A stretch of 64,000 nucleotides of DNA, from contig NZ_VKGK01000003.1 of the NCBI RefSeq assembly GCF_007197645.1, positions 124,001 to 188,000 of the forward strand. Reading direction: 5' to 3'. A program made the translations under genes and the position numbers. Of this stretch, positions 37,594-46,116 are shown piece by piece (position 1 is the stretch's first letter; every line of letters begins with the position of its first letter). Under the pieces are notes generated by a model. The model did no database searches, was not told the DNA's origin, and saw only the letters and a list, made by a program, of their open reading frames with translations. The DNA is from Shewanella hanedai (GTDB lineage: Bacteria; Pseudomonadota; Gammaproteobacteria; Enterobacterales; Shewanellaceae).

Positions 37594-38385
37594 TTGAAAA
37601 TCTGGACAGTAGCAAACCAAAAGGGAGGGGTTGGTAAAACAACCACAGTAGCCAGTTTAGCGGGCTCTCTTGTAAAGCGTGGCTTGAAGGTGCTAATGAT
37701 CGATACTGATCCTCATGCTTCCCTGGGGTATTACCTTGGTATTGACTCTGAGCTGGTTAAGTCTTCACTCTATGATTTATTTTTAGCACATCAACAGCTG
37801 ACAAAAGAATTAATTCAGGAACATATTGTACCAACGTCGGTAGAGGGCATTGATTTGATTCCTTCAACTATGGCATTAGCGACTTTGGATAGGTCATTAG
37901 GCCATCAAGGTGGGATGGGACTGATACTTAAAAAATTACTTTTATCAGTCGAAGATAGTTACGATGTTGCATTAATTGATTGCCCACCTGTGTTAGGGGT
38001 ACTGATGGTCAATGCTTTGGCTGCCAGTCAGCATATTATTGTACCAGTTCAAACAGAGTTTCTTGCAATTAAAGGCTTAGATAGGATGATCAAGACCATG
38101 ATATTAATGGGGAGGTCAAAAAAGATAAAATATAGTTTTACGATCGTTCCGACCATGTATGATCGACGAACGAAAGCTTCGTCAGCTGCATTGCAGCAAC
38201 TTAGCAAAGAATATGGAGAGCAACTATGGCCAGATGTTATACCTGTGGATACTAAGTTTAGGGACGCTAGTTTAGCTCATCTTCCAGCATCACATTTTGC
38301 TGCTAACAGTCGCGGCGTAAAAGCGTATGAAAGGTTATTAGATCACCTACTCGCAGGAGCAGTACCTCATGTCTCGCCTAGTTGA
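37594..38385 (+). CDS. parC: ParC, ParA-type ATPase for polar chemotaxis arrays
   Basis: A 263-aa ParA/Soj family ATPase: deviant Walker A KGGVGKTTTV at the N-terminus, MIDTDPHASLGYYLGI, and DCPPVLGVLMVNAL. In Vibrio the homologue at this place in the che cluster, ParC, recruits signalling arrays to the old pole and ensures inheritance at division. It is distinct from the chromosome ParA. The TTG start has GAGGGGA 5 bases before it. The end overlaps parP by 17 bases. Confidence 0.9.
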   Translation: MKIWTVANQKGGVGKTTTVASLAGSLVKRGLKVLMIDTDPHASLGYYLGIDSELVKSSLYDLFLAHQQLTKELIQEHIVPTSVEGIDLIPSTMALATLDRSLGHQGGMGLILKKLLLSVEDSYDVALIDCPPVLGVLMVNALAASQHIIVPVQTEFLAIKGLDRMIKTMILMGRSKKIKYSFTIVPTMYDRRTKASSAALQQLSKEYGEQLWPDVIPVDTKFRDASLAHLPASHFAANSRGVKAYERLLDHLLAGAVPHVSPS

Positions 38386-39394
38386 TGATGCTGTTTTAGA
38401 TTATTTTTCTCTATTGTTAACTGAAGACGATAATGGAAAAGATGAATCACCAATTGATGCTTCTGAAACGATAAGTAGTGATAAATTTAATCAAGATAGG
38501 TCAGAAAAATTGGTCAGTTCAGCAATAAGCATATCTTCTAGAGAAGCTGAAATTTCAGTTGTAGATAGTTCAATTTCATTTGATGATGAAAATGAAAAGA
38601 GAGTACTGACTCAAAGGCAATCGACACCCAAAAAGATGTCCTCAAATGAGTTAAAAGAGCGAGAGCCGCGATTAGATAAGCTGGCTTTGGAACAACTACT
38701 TAAGCCTTTACTTAAGTCTAATAACGTTAAACCTGCTGGTAAAGTAAAGGAAGCCGAAGTAAAGATTCCCCCCAAAGTGTTGTTGGAGTCGAACAATGTT
38801 GAACCCAAAGTTCAAGCACAAACAAAACTGAAAAGTAATGTTCAAGAGTTAAATGAGTTTAAACAGGCCCTCGGTACAGCATTTGAAACAAAAATGGGTG
38901 AAATTCCGCCTAAAATGACAAAAGATCTACTTGAAACTCTCGATGATGAGTTTCAAGTACTATTCTTTAAAGTGGCTGGGTTAACATTAGCTGTTCCATT
39001 GGTCAGTTTAGGTGGGATAGTAAAACTTGATAGGCTCAACCATATTATGGGTCGGCCTTCGTGGTATAAAGGAGTCCAAACTCATAGAGACTCACAGTTA
39101 AACGTGGTTGATACTTGTGCTTGGGTTATGCCTGAGAAGTATGATGATGCATTAGCTGAATCCGTAAACTATCAATATGTTGTATTATTAGAAGATAGTA
39201 ACTGGGGATTAACGTGTGAATCCTTAGTTAATTCAGTAAAAATTATGAAATCGGATGTCAACTGGCGGAGCAAGAGCGGTAAGCGCCCCTGGTTGGCTGG
39301 AGTTGTAAAAGAGCAGATGTGTGGCATATTGCATGTGCATGCACTCATAGAGTTATTAAATTCAGGTTTAGGTAGTCAGGATCCTGTTGGCTGA
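38369..39394 (+). CDS. parP: ParP, CheW-domain protein linking ParC to CheA arrays
   Basis: A 341-aa protein. The first 190 residues are polar, variable and rich in Ser, Glu and Lys; the C-terminal 140 residues (FQVLFFKVAGLTLAVPLVSL, then GGIVKLDRLNHIMGRPSWYK) form a CheW-like domain. This architecture and its position after parC match Vibrio ParP, whose C-terminal domain inserts into arrays and binds CheA. The overlap with parC points to coupled translation. Identity is by position and domain; no motif was checked against a database. Confidence 0.88.
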   Translation: MSRLVDDAVLDYFSLLLTEDDNGKDESPIDASETISSDKFNQDRSEKLVSSAISISSREAEISVVDSSISFDDENEKRVLTQRQSTPKKMSSNELKEREPRLDKLALEQLLKPLLKSNNVKPAGKVKEAEVKIPPKVLLESNNVEPKVQAQTKLKSNVQELNEFKQALGTAFETKMGEIPPKMTKDLLETLDDEFQVLFFKVAGLTLAVPLVSLGGIVKLDRLNHIMGRPSWYKGVQTHRDSQLNVVDTCAWVMPEKYDDALAESVNYQYVVLLEDSNWGLTCESLVNSVKIMKSDVNWRSKSGKRPWLAGVVKEQMCGILHVHALIELLNSGLGSQDPVG

Positions 39395-39401
39395 GGTAAA
39401 T

Positions 39402-39887
39402 ATGACAGACGCAAATCAAGTAGCAATAAATAAAGATGATGAAGTGTTGCAGTGGGTAACATTTAGACTCGACAATGAAACTTATGGCATAAATGTCATG
39501 CAGGTTCAGGAGGTATTGAGGTATACCGAAATAGCTCCGGTACCAGGTGCTCCCCACTATGTATTGGGGATCATTAACCTTCGAGGTAATGTAGTTACGG
39601 TTATCGATACACGTTCTCGTTTTGGCTTAGCCTCTTCGGAGCTTGATGACTCGACTCGAATTGTGATTATCGAAGCTGAAAAACAAGTGATCGGTATTCT
39701 AGTCGACAGTGTTGCTGAAGTCGTTTATCTACGTGGATCAGAGATTGATAATGCTCCCAACGTTGGTACAGAAGAGAGCGCTAAGTTTATTCAAGGGGTT
39801 AGCAACCGAGATAATGAGCTGCTAATTCTAGTGGATCTAGATAAGCTGCTGTCCGATGAAGAATGGATGGAACTCACACAAGTTTAA
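39402..39887 (+). CDS. cheW: CheW, chemotaxis scaffold protein
   Basis: CheW (161 aa) couples receptors to CheA. Conserved pattern: LQWVTFRLDNETYGINVMQV, VQEVLRYTEIAPVPGAPHYV, and GIINLRGNVVTVIDTRSRF. The frame is open from a TTG at 39387, but the GAGG at 39393-39396 serves the ATG at 39402 and the normal CheW start lies there. Confidence 0.96.
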   Translation: MTDANQVAINKDDEVLQWVTFRLDNETYGINVMQVQEVLRYTEIAPVPGAPHYVLGIINLRGNVVTVIDTRSRFGLASSELDDSTRIVIIEAEKQVIGILVDSVAEVVYLRGSEIDNAPNVGTEESAKFIQGVSNRDNELLILVDLDKLLSDEEWMELTQV

Positions 39888-39968
39888 CAGCAATTGAATC
39901 CTGAATATTAGCTTCTAGTGATTAGGGGCTATTTTCTCGTTTCTGCTTTATAAGAGTCTTAAGAAACC

Positions 39969-40373
39969 ATGATTGGTGATGAAATATTGATCGCGTTAGT
40001 TGTGTGTGTAATAGCCGGCTTAGGCTTGTTACTTTTTCAGCATATACAAACTAAACAGTTAAGAAATAAAGTGAATGCATTAACTCTCTTGGTAAAAGAG
40101 AGTGATCGTCAACGTGAAACTGTAAAGCGTGAGCTCCAAGAGCTAAGAAGCGGCACAATAGGTGTTGGTCGACGGATGCAGGAACTTGAGAAGAAAGCTT
40201 CTTTACAAGATGCAAGATTAGATGAGGCTAAGCATCAAGACCCTCAAGCGAAGCTTTATACTCGTGCAATGAAGATGGTTGATTTAGGTGCTGGGGTTGA
40301 GGAGTTGATTCATGAGTGTGAAATACCTAAAGCTGAAGCTGAATTAATTATTAGATTACACGGGAAAGGTTAA
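39969..40373 (+). CDS. DUF2802-type membrane protein after cheW
   Basis: A 134-aa protein with one N-terminal membrane helix (about 5-22: ILIALVVCVIAGLGLLLF), a long coiled coil (25-95) and a C-terminal helical domain (AMKMVDLGAGVEELIHECEI, then PKAEAELIIRLHGKG) of the DUF2802 family. Such genes follow cheW in several gammaproteobacteria; their function is not known to me. It is the last gene of the flagellar/chemotaxis block. Confidence 0.85.
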   Translation: MIGDEILIALVVCVIAGLGLLLFQHIQTKQLRNKVNALTLLVKESDRQRETVKRELQELRSGTIGVGRRMQELEKKASLQDARLDEAKHQDPQAKLYTRAMKMVDLGAGVEELIHECEIPKAEAELIIRLHGKG

Positions 40374-40719
40374 TACTAAATAAGGGCGGGCTTCGGATAT
40401 ACGTTAAAGCCTTTTTCTATTGTAGGTCGGCATTTATGCCGTCGATCTTGCTTGTTCTAGTTGTCTGGGTTTGATGGGCTAAAGCCCAACCTACAGGGAA
40501 GCTGATAAGAGTGGCCTGCGACGGAATTAGTATCTTAACCTTCTTTCCGGCGAATGCCGGAATCCAGCTTTGCTTTTACCGTAAGCGCCAGCGTTCCGTC
40601 ATCCGTAATCGTAGCATTAATCTCTATAGCAGGGCGCAGCCCGCCCTAGCAGCATAGCGTCCTAGCAAGGAGCTCGCGACTGTCCTCGAAGATGACGAAG
40701 TCATCGTCCTTCTTAGCCT
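40374..40719. repeat. Repeat island 1
   Basis: 346 bases without a gene. It holds a paired REP element (40421-40495) and several short palindromes, for example GATGACGAAGTCATC (40691-40705) and a CCGTAAGCG...AGCGTTCCGT module near 40578. These modules recur in the other islands. Confidence 0.85.
40421..40495 (+). repeat. REP pair 1 (75 bp)
   Basis: TGTAGGTCGGCATTTATGCC... followed by ...GGGCTAAAGCCCAACCTACA. Each half is a 6-bp hairpin with a GTAGG tail, and the halves are inverted relative to each other, as in a BIME. Confidence 0.9.
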
Positions 40720-41058
40720 TTATACTTTCTCTACTATTTTTTTATGCATATTATTCCACTCTTCTGGAAACTTTCCATCAAGCATATAAGCAAAGGCAAT
40801 AAGTTCTGCAATAAGCAGATAAAGCTCCTTGGGGATCTCATCCCCAAGTTCTAAGCGTTGAAGGAAGTCGCTGAGGTGAGCGTTTTTATGGATATGAACC
40901 CCAGCCTCTTTTGCTAAAGCAATAATCTCATCTGCAACAATTCCCGTTCCTTTTGCTGTGACTTTCGGTGCATTGTGACCATCAAAACCGAGTGCTATGG
41001 CTTCACGCTCAGTTTCAAGTAGGTCAGTACTTACTTTCTTATCTGGATCATCTTTCAT
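40720..41058 (-). CDS. FlhB C-domain-like protein (FhlB/YlqH type)
   Basis: A 112-aa protein similar only to the cytoplasmic domain of FlhB. It reads AIALGFDGHNAPKVTAKGTG, then ADEIIALAKEAGVHIHKNAH and IPKELYLLIAELIAFAYML, matching the part of FlhB after the cleavage site, but with no NPTH-like tetrapeptide and no membrane part. Relatives, such as YlqH of Bacillus, occur beside FliK-like genes. The next minus-strand gene upstream is FliK-like (67 bases away), so the two form a small operon. Role unknown; a modulator of the export switch is plausible. Confidence 0.85.
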   Translation of the reverse strand: MKDDPDKKVSTDLLETEREAIALGFDGHNAPKVTAKGTGIVADEIIALAKEAGVHIHKNAHLSDFLQRLELGDEIPKELYLLIAELIAFAYMLDGKFPEEWNNMHKKIVEKV

Positions 41059-41125
41059 TTAAATATCCAATACGGTTGAATTACAACTAACAGAAGAACA
41101 AATTTTAAGTTCATGCCTTAACAAG

Positions 41126-43069
41126 TTAAGCCTTGATTTTTACCAAGTAGTGCTCCCCTGGCAGTAAACTGGCTGGGATTTTTGAGTGTTGCGTCGATAC
41201 CTTATCAGGTGTTAATCCAATAGCGCTTAACTTTTTGATAAGAGGAGGGAGTAGACTGTCGATGCGCTTTTGTAGTTCGGAGTTTTCAACCTTGATGGTC
41301 ATCGACATCCGATTTTCGAGCACTTTGGCTTGAATTAAAATGGGCCCCTGAAGTAAGTTGAACTTTAATTGTAGTTTCCAGCTATTGGCTTTATCACCAT
41401 CATCATTATCTTCTTGAGTAAAATGACCTTCAAGATTGTCTTGGTGTCGATTGAGCGAGTAGGGCAAAGTGAAATACCAATTTGTTAGCCCATTAGTGTC
41501 ACTGCTTGCTTGAGAGTATAAGCTAAGGTTGCTGATCAGTTTCCCTGTGGTTTCTGTTGTGCCAGCTTTTTCAAGTAAAGTAAGGAGTGTGTTACTCGTA
41601 GCCATTTTCTGTTGAAGTTTTTGAAAGTAGTTTAGTGTTTCTTGCGTGGTTTTTATTTTCCCATCGGCTTTTTCGGCAGTGAACTGACGGTTTTTAACCC
41701 CTAGAAGTAGATGAAACAAAATTGAGATAGAGCTCATATTCGATAGTGATGGTTTAATTAAGGAGTTAACATCTACAGGGGTATTAAGGTTTAGTTGCCC
41801 GAGGAGTTCTTCACGTATTTTATGGGGATCAGCTAAGGCAAATAATTTAGTTGGGTTAATGTGAGGAATAAGCTTGCTTAATTGTGATGCTAAATTGTTC
41901 TTTATCTCTTTATGTTCGACTGTGGTAGGTAAACTACCAGCTTTTCCAAAAGCATTGTTCAACGCAGTTAACATCAATGTCTGTTTTGCTTTTTGGGTTG
42001 TCGAAGAGTATTCATCCGAACTACTTATTACTTTGCTACTCAATTGAGTTATGGCATTTAACTGTATTTCTTTTATTAGGTTTAGCTGCTCTTTAGTGTG
42101 TGATTTCACGTGCTCTGTAGCATTTTTATTCTGGTACTCTGGTGGTGAAATGGGTTTAGCAAAAACGTCTTGCTTTGTAAGTGTTTGCTTACTTTCATCA
42201 GCCGTCAATTGACTACCGGATAGTTCAGGCAACATCAATTTATTAATTGAGATGTTTTCCAGCGGCTTCATTAAGTTAGAATACAATCTAGCAATGTCAG
42301 GTTTCGCAATGGTTAAAGGTTTTTCCACAGATATCGGAATGTCATTTCTCTTGCTGGTATCAATCAAGGATAGTTTAATATCGATTTCACTTATGATGGG
42401 CTTTAAGCTTAAATACCACTTTTGACTGTTGAAATGTATGCTGGGTAAAACATGGGTCGGACTCGGGCTATCGGTTTTTTGATGTGGCAATGTGATAGTG
42501 GTGGGGAGTGGTACTATTAAATTGTTAGATAGAATAAGTTTTTTACCTACAAGTTGAGCATTAGGTAGCAGGTAGCCTTCATTCCTAGAGCTTAATTGTT
42601 TAAGCTGATTAAAGTTTATATTGTTGTCTATGACGAGCTGTTTAACAGCTTGTGGTAGTTCAAAGGTTATTCTCTTAGCTAGATTGACGAGCTTAGTTTC
42701 TGAATTGACTAGCTGATTTGTCTGATTGGTAATGTTCTTGGCTTGAGGATCTAATGTCACTTTAACAAGAAATTCAGCAGCAACAGTGGTATCACGTCTA
42801 TTTTTACTTGATAGGAAATCAATGTTGTAGTTGATTCCGTTAATTGAGATCTGTGTAAGTTTCGCGGTTATATTGGCTTGGTCTGGTTTCACCATATGAG
42901 TCTGAGTTAGAGGTATCTCTCTTGGGTTTTGTCTGTTTATAGTTTCATCTGGTAATGTTGGAACTAATGTTTGGTTTGATAAGATTGATCTCTTCATCAT
43001 GTCAGCATGGTTATTTGTGTGGAGGATCGCAGGTTTATCGTTGTTAGTGGGCTTACTTGGGTTACTCAT
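41126..43069 (-). CDS. FliK-like protein with hook-length-control C-terminal domain
   Basis: A 647-aa protein, largely polar and rich in Asn, Thr, Lys and Ser. The C-terminal 130 residues (NGLTNWYFTLPYSLNRHQDN, later WKLQLKFNLLQGPILIQAKV, MTIKVENSELQKRIDSLLPP) resemble the FliK hook-length domain. The N-terminal 450 residues have no recognised domain. With the FlhB-like gene downstream it repeats the FliK/FlhB partnership seen in the main cluster. It starts with CAGGA before the ATG. It is transcribed away from mlaA. Confidence 0.75.
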   Translation of the reverse strand: MSNPSKPTNNDKPAILHTNNHADMMKRSILSNQTLVPTLPDETINRQNPREIPLTQTHMVKPDQANITAKLTQISINGINYNIDFLSSKNRRDTTVAAEFLVKVTLDPQAKNITNQTNQLVNSETKLVNLAKRITFELPQAVKQLVIDNNINFNQLKQLSSRNEGYLLPNAQLVGKKLILSNNLIVPLPTTITLPHQKTDSPSPTHVLPSIHFNSQKWYLSLKPIISEIDIKLSLIDTSKRNDIPISVEKPLTIAKPDIARLYSNLMKPLENISINKLMLPELSGSQLTADESKQTLTKQDVFAKPISPPEYQNKNATEHVKSHTKEQLNLIKEIQLNAITQLSSKVISSSDEYSSTTQKAKQTLMLTALNNAFGKAGSLPTTVEHKEIKNNLASQLSKLIPHINPTKLFALADPHKIREELLGQLNLNTPVDVNSLIKPSLSNMSSISILFHLLLGVKNRQFTAEKADGKIKTTQETLNYFQKLQQKMATSNTLLTLLEKAGTTETTGKLISNLSLYSQASSDTNGLTNWYFTLPYSLNRHQDNLEGHFTQEDNDDGDKANSWKLQLKFNLLQGPILIQAKVLENRMSMTIKVENSELQKRIDSLLPPLIKKLSAIGLTPDKVSTQHSKIPASLLPGEHYLVKIKA

Positions 43070-43298
43070 CTGGTTTTTCCTGCTGGAATTTGATTGTTTA
43101 GTCTGTCTATTTAGACGTTGATCTATTTTCTCTGCCGAGTATCCTTGTTGAAGTTACAGTATAATCACACTCATTAGTCTAGTTAATTATTATTGAGATA
43201 CCTTCTTATCGTCAAAAGTTAAGAAAAGCTTTAACTTTGATTTGCTACGAAACAATAGTGACTGAAATGGATTCAGTTGTAAGCTCTAAGAGAGAAAT

Positions 43299-44150
43299 AT
43301 GAAGTTTAATAGAATAGTGCTGATGTTAGCATCGTTTGCCGTCTCAGCTTTTTCAGTATCTGGGCAGGAAGTCCTATCTGAACATTCAGCAGACATAGAG
43401 ATGCTGAATGTGAACGTTGATGATGGTAAGCAAAAGCTTAATGAGTATGAGCTAGTACAAGATGCACCTTCAGTTATCATCTCTTATAACGATCCTAGGG
43501 ATCCTATTGAAGGATTTAACAGGACTATGTGGGATTTTAATTACCTATTTATGGATCGCTATCTATACCGACCTGTAGCTCATGGTTATAAAGATTATAT
43601 TCCTTTGCCAATGAAAACAGGTCTTAATAATTTCGTGAGTAATCTCGATGAACCTAGTACATTAGTTAACAATACCTTACAAGGTAAGTGGGGCTGGGCG
43701 GCAAATGCTGGGGGGCGATTTACAATTAATACCACCATGGGCCTACTTGGCGTCATTGATGTTGCTCATATGATGGGACTGCCACGTAAACAAGATGAAT
43801 TTAATGAAGTTTTGGGATATTACGGTGTTCCTGATGGACCTTATTTTATGGCTCCGTTTTTAGGGCCTTACGTGACTCGAGAACTCGCGTCTGATTGGGT
43901 TGATGGCCTATACTTTCCTTTATCAGAGTTTACTGTTTGGCAATCTTTAGTCAAATGGGGGCTTATAAATCTACATCGACGTGCAGAGGCCATAGATCAG
44001 GAAAGGTTGGTTGATAATGCTCTGGATCCATATACTTTTGTGAAAGAGGCTTACTTTCAACATATGGACTATAAGGTGTATGATGGTGATGTTCCAGTAG
44101 ATTTAGATGATGACGAACTCCTTGATGAATATTTGGAGGAGCTAGATTAA
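43299..44150 (+). CDS. mlaA: MlaA (VacJ), outer-membrane lipid asymmetry protein, without lipobox
   Basis: MlaA (283 aa) removes misplaced phospholipid from the outer leaflet of the outer membrane and passes it to MlaC. The family core is complete (DPIEGFNRTMWDFNYLFMDR, then YRPVAHGYKDYIPLPMKTGL, NTTMGLLGVIDVAH, DEFNEVLGYYGVPDGPYFM). The N-terminus is a signal peptide (ending AFSVSGQ) but has no Cys, so the lipoprotein anchor found in E. coli MlaA is missing; a signal peptidase I site is implied. The C-terminal end is acidic. Upstream 229 bases separate it from the divergent FliK-like gene. Confidence 0.92.
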   Translation: MKFNRIVLMLASFAVSAFSVSGQEVLSEHSADIEMLNVNVDDGKQKLNEYELVQDAPSVIISYNDPRDPIEGFNRTMWDFNYLFMDRYLYRPVAHGYKDYIPLPMKTGLNNFVSNLDEPSTLVNNTLQGKWGWAANAGGRFTINTTMGLLGVIDVAHMMGLPRKQDEFNEVLGYYGVPDGPYFMAPFLGPYVTRELASDWVDGLYFPLSEFTVWQSLVKWGLINLHRRAEAIDQERLVDNALDPYTFVKEAYFQHMDYKVYDGDVPVDLDDDELLDEYLEELD

Positions 44151-44206
44151 AAGTAATGAAGAGGGAAGTACTTAGGACTCGAACCTTCTGTACAAAAGGA
44201 CCTTTA

Positions 44207-45310
44207 ATGGCGCTAAAAGAACTTGTTATTTTACTTGTTGAAGATGATCCTGTTTTTCGAACCATTGTTGCAAGTTTTCTTGATAGCCGTGGCGCAACGG
44301 TACTCGAAGCTGATGATGGCGAGCAAGGTTTAGATAAGTTTAAAGAATATGCCATCGACATCGTACTGGCAGATTTGAGTATGCCAATTATGGGCGGGTT
44401 AGTGATGCTCAAGAAGATGTCTGAGATTAACCCAAGTGTCCCTTCTATTGTAATATCTGGTAATCAAGTGATGGCTGATGTAGTTGAAGCCCTGCGAATT
44501 GGTGCTAGCGATTATTTAGTTAAGCCTGTTGCTGATCTTTTTCTTATCGAAAATGCCATAAAGCAATGCCTCGATGAACGTCATATGAAAGATGTACATC
44601 TTGAGGATCTGGAAGAGCTTTCTTATCAAGAGTTACAAGATAATCTAGCGGTGCTAGAACAGAACGCTGAAGCGGCAAAAAGCGTTCAGCAGCAACTATT
44701 CCCTCCTTCACAGATCAATTATCCCACTGCAAAAATCGATTACAGTTTATTTAAAGCTGATGAGGTTAGTGCTTACTTTATTGATACCGTTAATGTCGGA
44801 GATAAGCATCTTGTCATGTATATGGCGCATTTCCATCCTCAGGATAATCGGGCTGCGTTTGGTAGCGTGTTATTAAAAAGTTTCGTCAATCAAAAGCTTA
44901 AACTTTTTCGAGATGGTTCGACGCTCGCCATCATTGAGCCTTACAACATGCTTTGTTATCTAAATGAGCGGATGACTAAGTCAGGGTTGGACATTTTTAT
45001 TGATATTGTTTATATCGTCGTTGAGTTGACTCAATACCGTGCATCTATTGCTCAAGCTGGCCATGGTTTGCGCTGTTATATTCGCAACAGCGAAGGGCTC
45101 ACGCCATTAGCGCTTCCTGATTCACTACAGTTAGGAATATTAGATTGGGGGCAGCCTAGTTCTCAATTCAGAACCTTATTACCTGAAGAGAAACTCTGTA
45201 TCTGCTCCAGTGCAGTAGAGCATAAGCACATGTTACTCGAAGACCACTTCAGTGGACTCACCTATGATACTCAAATTCCTTCTGGTGGATATGTGCAACT
45301 CTCTTTTTAA
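44207..45310 (+). CDS. rssB: RssB-like response regulator (receiver plus degenerate PP2C domain)
   Basis: A 367-aa protein from the ATG at 44207, which AAAAGGA precedes by 6 bases; the frame is open from 44156. It has a receiver domain (acidic E12-D13-D14, D56 in VLADLSMPIMG, K in VKPV), then a helical linker (AEAAKSVQQQLFPPSQINY) and a PP2C/SpoIIE-like domain. The metal-binding Asp-Gly motifs of active phosphatases are not visible (MAHFHPQDN where DVxGHG is expected). This matches the RssB layout; E. coli RssB delivers RpoS to ClpXP. That exact role here is inference. Confidence 0.8.
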   Translation: MALKELVILLVEDDPVFRTIVASFLDSRGATVLEADDGEQGLDKFKEYAIDIVLADLSMPIMGGLVMLKKMSEINPSVPSIVISGNQVMADVVEALRIGASDYLVKPVADLFLIENAIKQCLDERHMKDVHLEDLEELSYQELQDNLAVLEQNAEAAKSVQQQLFPPSQINYPTAKIDYSLFKADEVSAYFIDTVNVGDKHLVMYMAHFHPQDNRAAFGSVLLKSFVNQKLKLFRDGSTLAIIEPYNMLCYLNERMTKSGLDIFIDIVYIVVELTQYRASIAQAGHGLRCYIRNSEGLTPLALPDSLQLGILDWGQPSSQFRTLLPEEKLCICSSAVEHKHMLLEDHFSGLTYDTQIPSGGYVQLSF

Positions 45311-45668
45311 AATTTAAGACGAACGCCGATTACGTCAGCTTCGAGGGTCGTCGTATAAAGGCTGAGAAGGGCGATGACTTCGTCCATCTTCTAAGGCAGT
45401 CGGGAGCTCCTTGCTATAAAAGCTGAGAAGGGCGATGACTGCGTCATCTTCTAGGACAGTCGCAAACTCCATGCTAGGACGTTCGCAAGCTCACTGCGAG
45501 GGGCGGCCTTTGGCTTGCTATACGAGCTAAACTGCGAGGAAAGCTTCGATTACGGATAACGGATCGCTCGTGCATCACTTACGGTAAAAGCAAAGCTGGA
45601 TTCCGGCATTCGCCGGAAAGACGGTTAAGATACTATTTTCGTCGCAGGCCCGTCCTTGTCAGCTTGCC

Positions 45669-45743
45669 TGTAGGTTGGGCTTTAGCCCATCAACCCCAGA
45701 CAACTACAACAAGCAAGAGCGACGGCATAAATGCCGACCTACA
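45669..45743 (-). repeat. REP pair 2 (75 bp, minus orientation)
   Basis: Exact inverse arrangement of pair 1 with the same 75-bp length; the spacer (AACAAGCAAGAGC) is also shared. Confidence 0.9.
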
Positions 45744-46010
45744 ATTGAACAAGGCTTGATCTATGTTCTTATCTGCCTTATCCGTAAGCCAAGCGTTCCG
45801 TGCGGCCGTAGGCCATTCAGTCAACTGTAGCCGCTTGCGGCGTTCCGCCTTTATCTCAGCGAAGCGCCCTAGAACCTAGCAGGGCGAAGCCCGTCCTTCT
45901 TTGCTTTTCACTTGATTGTATAGATTCTAGAAGTCGCTTGCGACGCTCTCGCCGTGACGAAGTCACGTCCTAGAAGGCCGTAGGCCGCTTTTTCACCACT
46001 TTAAATAAAC

Positions 46011-46042
46011 AAAAACGCCTTACTATTGCTAGCAAGGCGTTT
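46011..46042 (-). terminator. Terminator of the peptide transporter gene
   Basis: On the minus strand AAACGCCTT (46042-46034) pairs with AAGGCGTTT (46021-46013), followed by TTGTTT. It lies after the heptamer repeat. Confidence 0.8.
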
Positions 46043-46051
46043 CATACTTTG

Positions 46052-46116
46052 TAGAACCTAGAACCTAGAACCTAGAACCTAGAACCTAGAACCTAGAACC
46101 TAGAACCTAGAACCTA
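46052..46116. repeat. Heptanucleotide tandem repeat (TAGAACC)n
   Basis: About 9.3 perfect copies of TAGAACC over 65 bases. On the minus strand the last copy supplies the TAG stop codon of the peptide transporter, so the array lies wholly in its 3' untranslated region, before the terminator. Confidence 0.95.

Larger units (their letters stand above)
45311..46050. repeat. Repeat island 2 (mini-palindrome mosaic with one REP pair)
   Basis: A gene-free stretch packed with short palindromes: GATGACTGCGTCATC (near 45433), CGTGACGAAGTCACG (45953-45967), GGGCGAAGCCC (45882-45892), GGCCGTAGGCC (45976-45986), GTCGCTTGCGAC (near 45933). They are joined by CTAGAA/CTAGCA-type linkers and by CCGTAAGCC...AGCGTTCCGT segments. 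A REP pair lies at 45669-45743. Confidence 0.85.
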
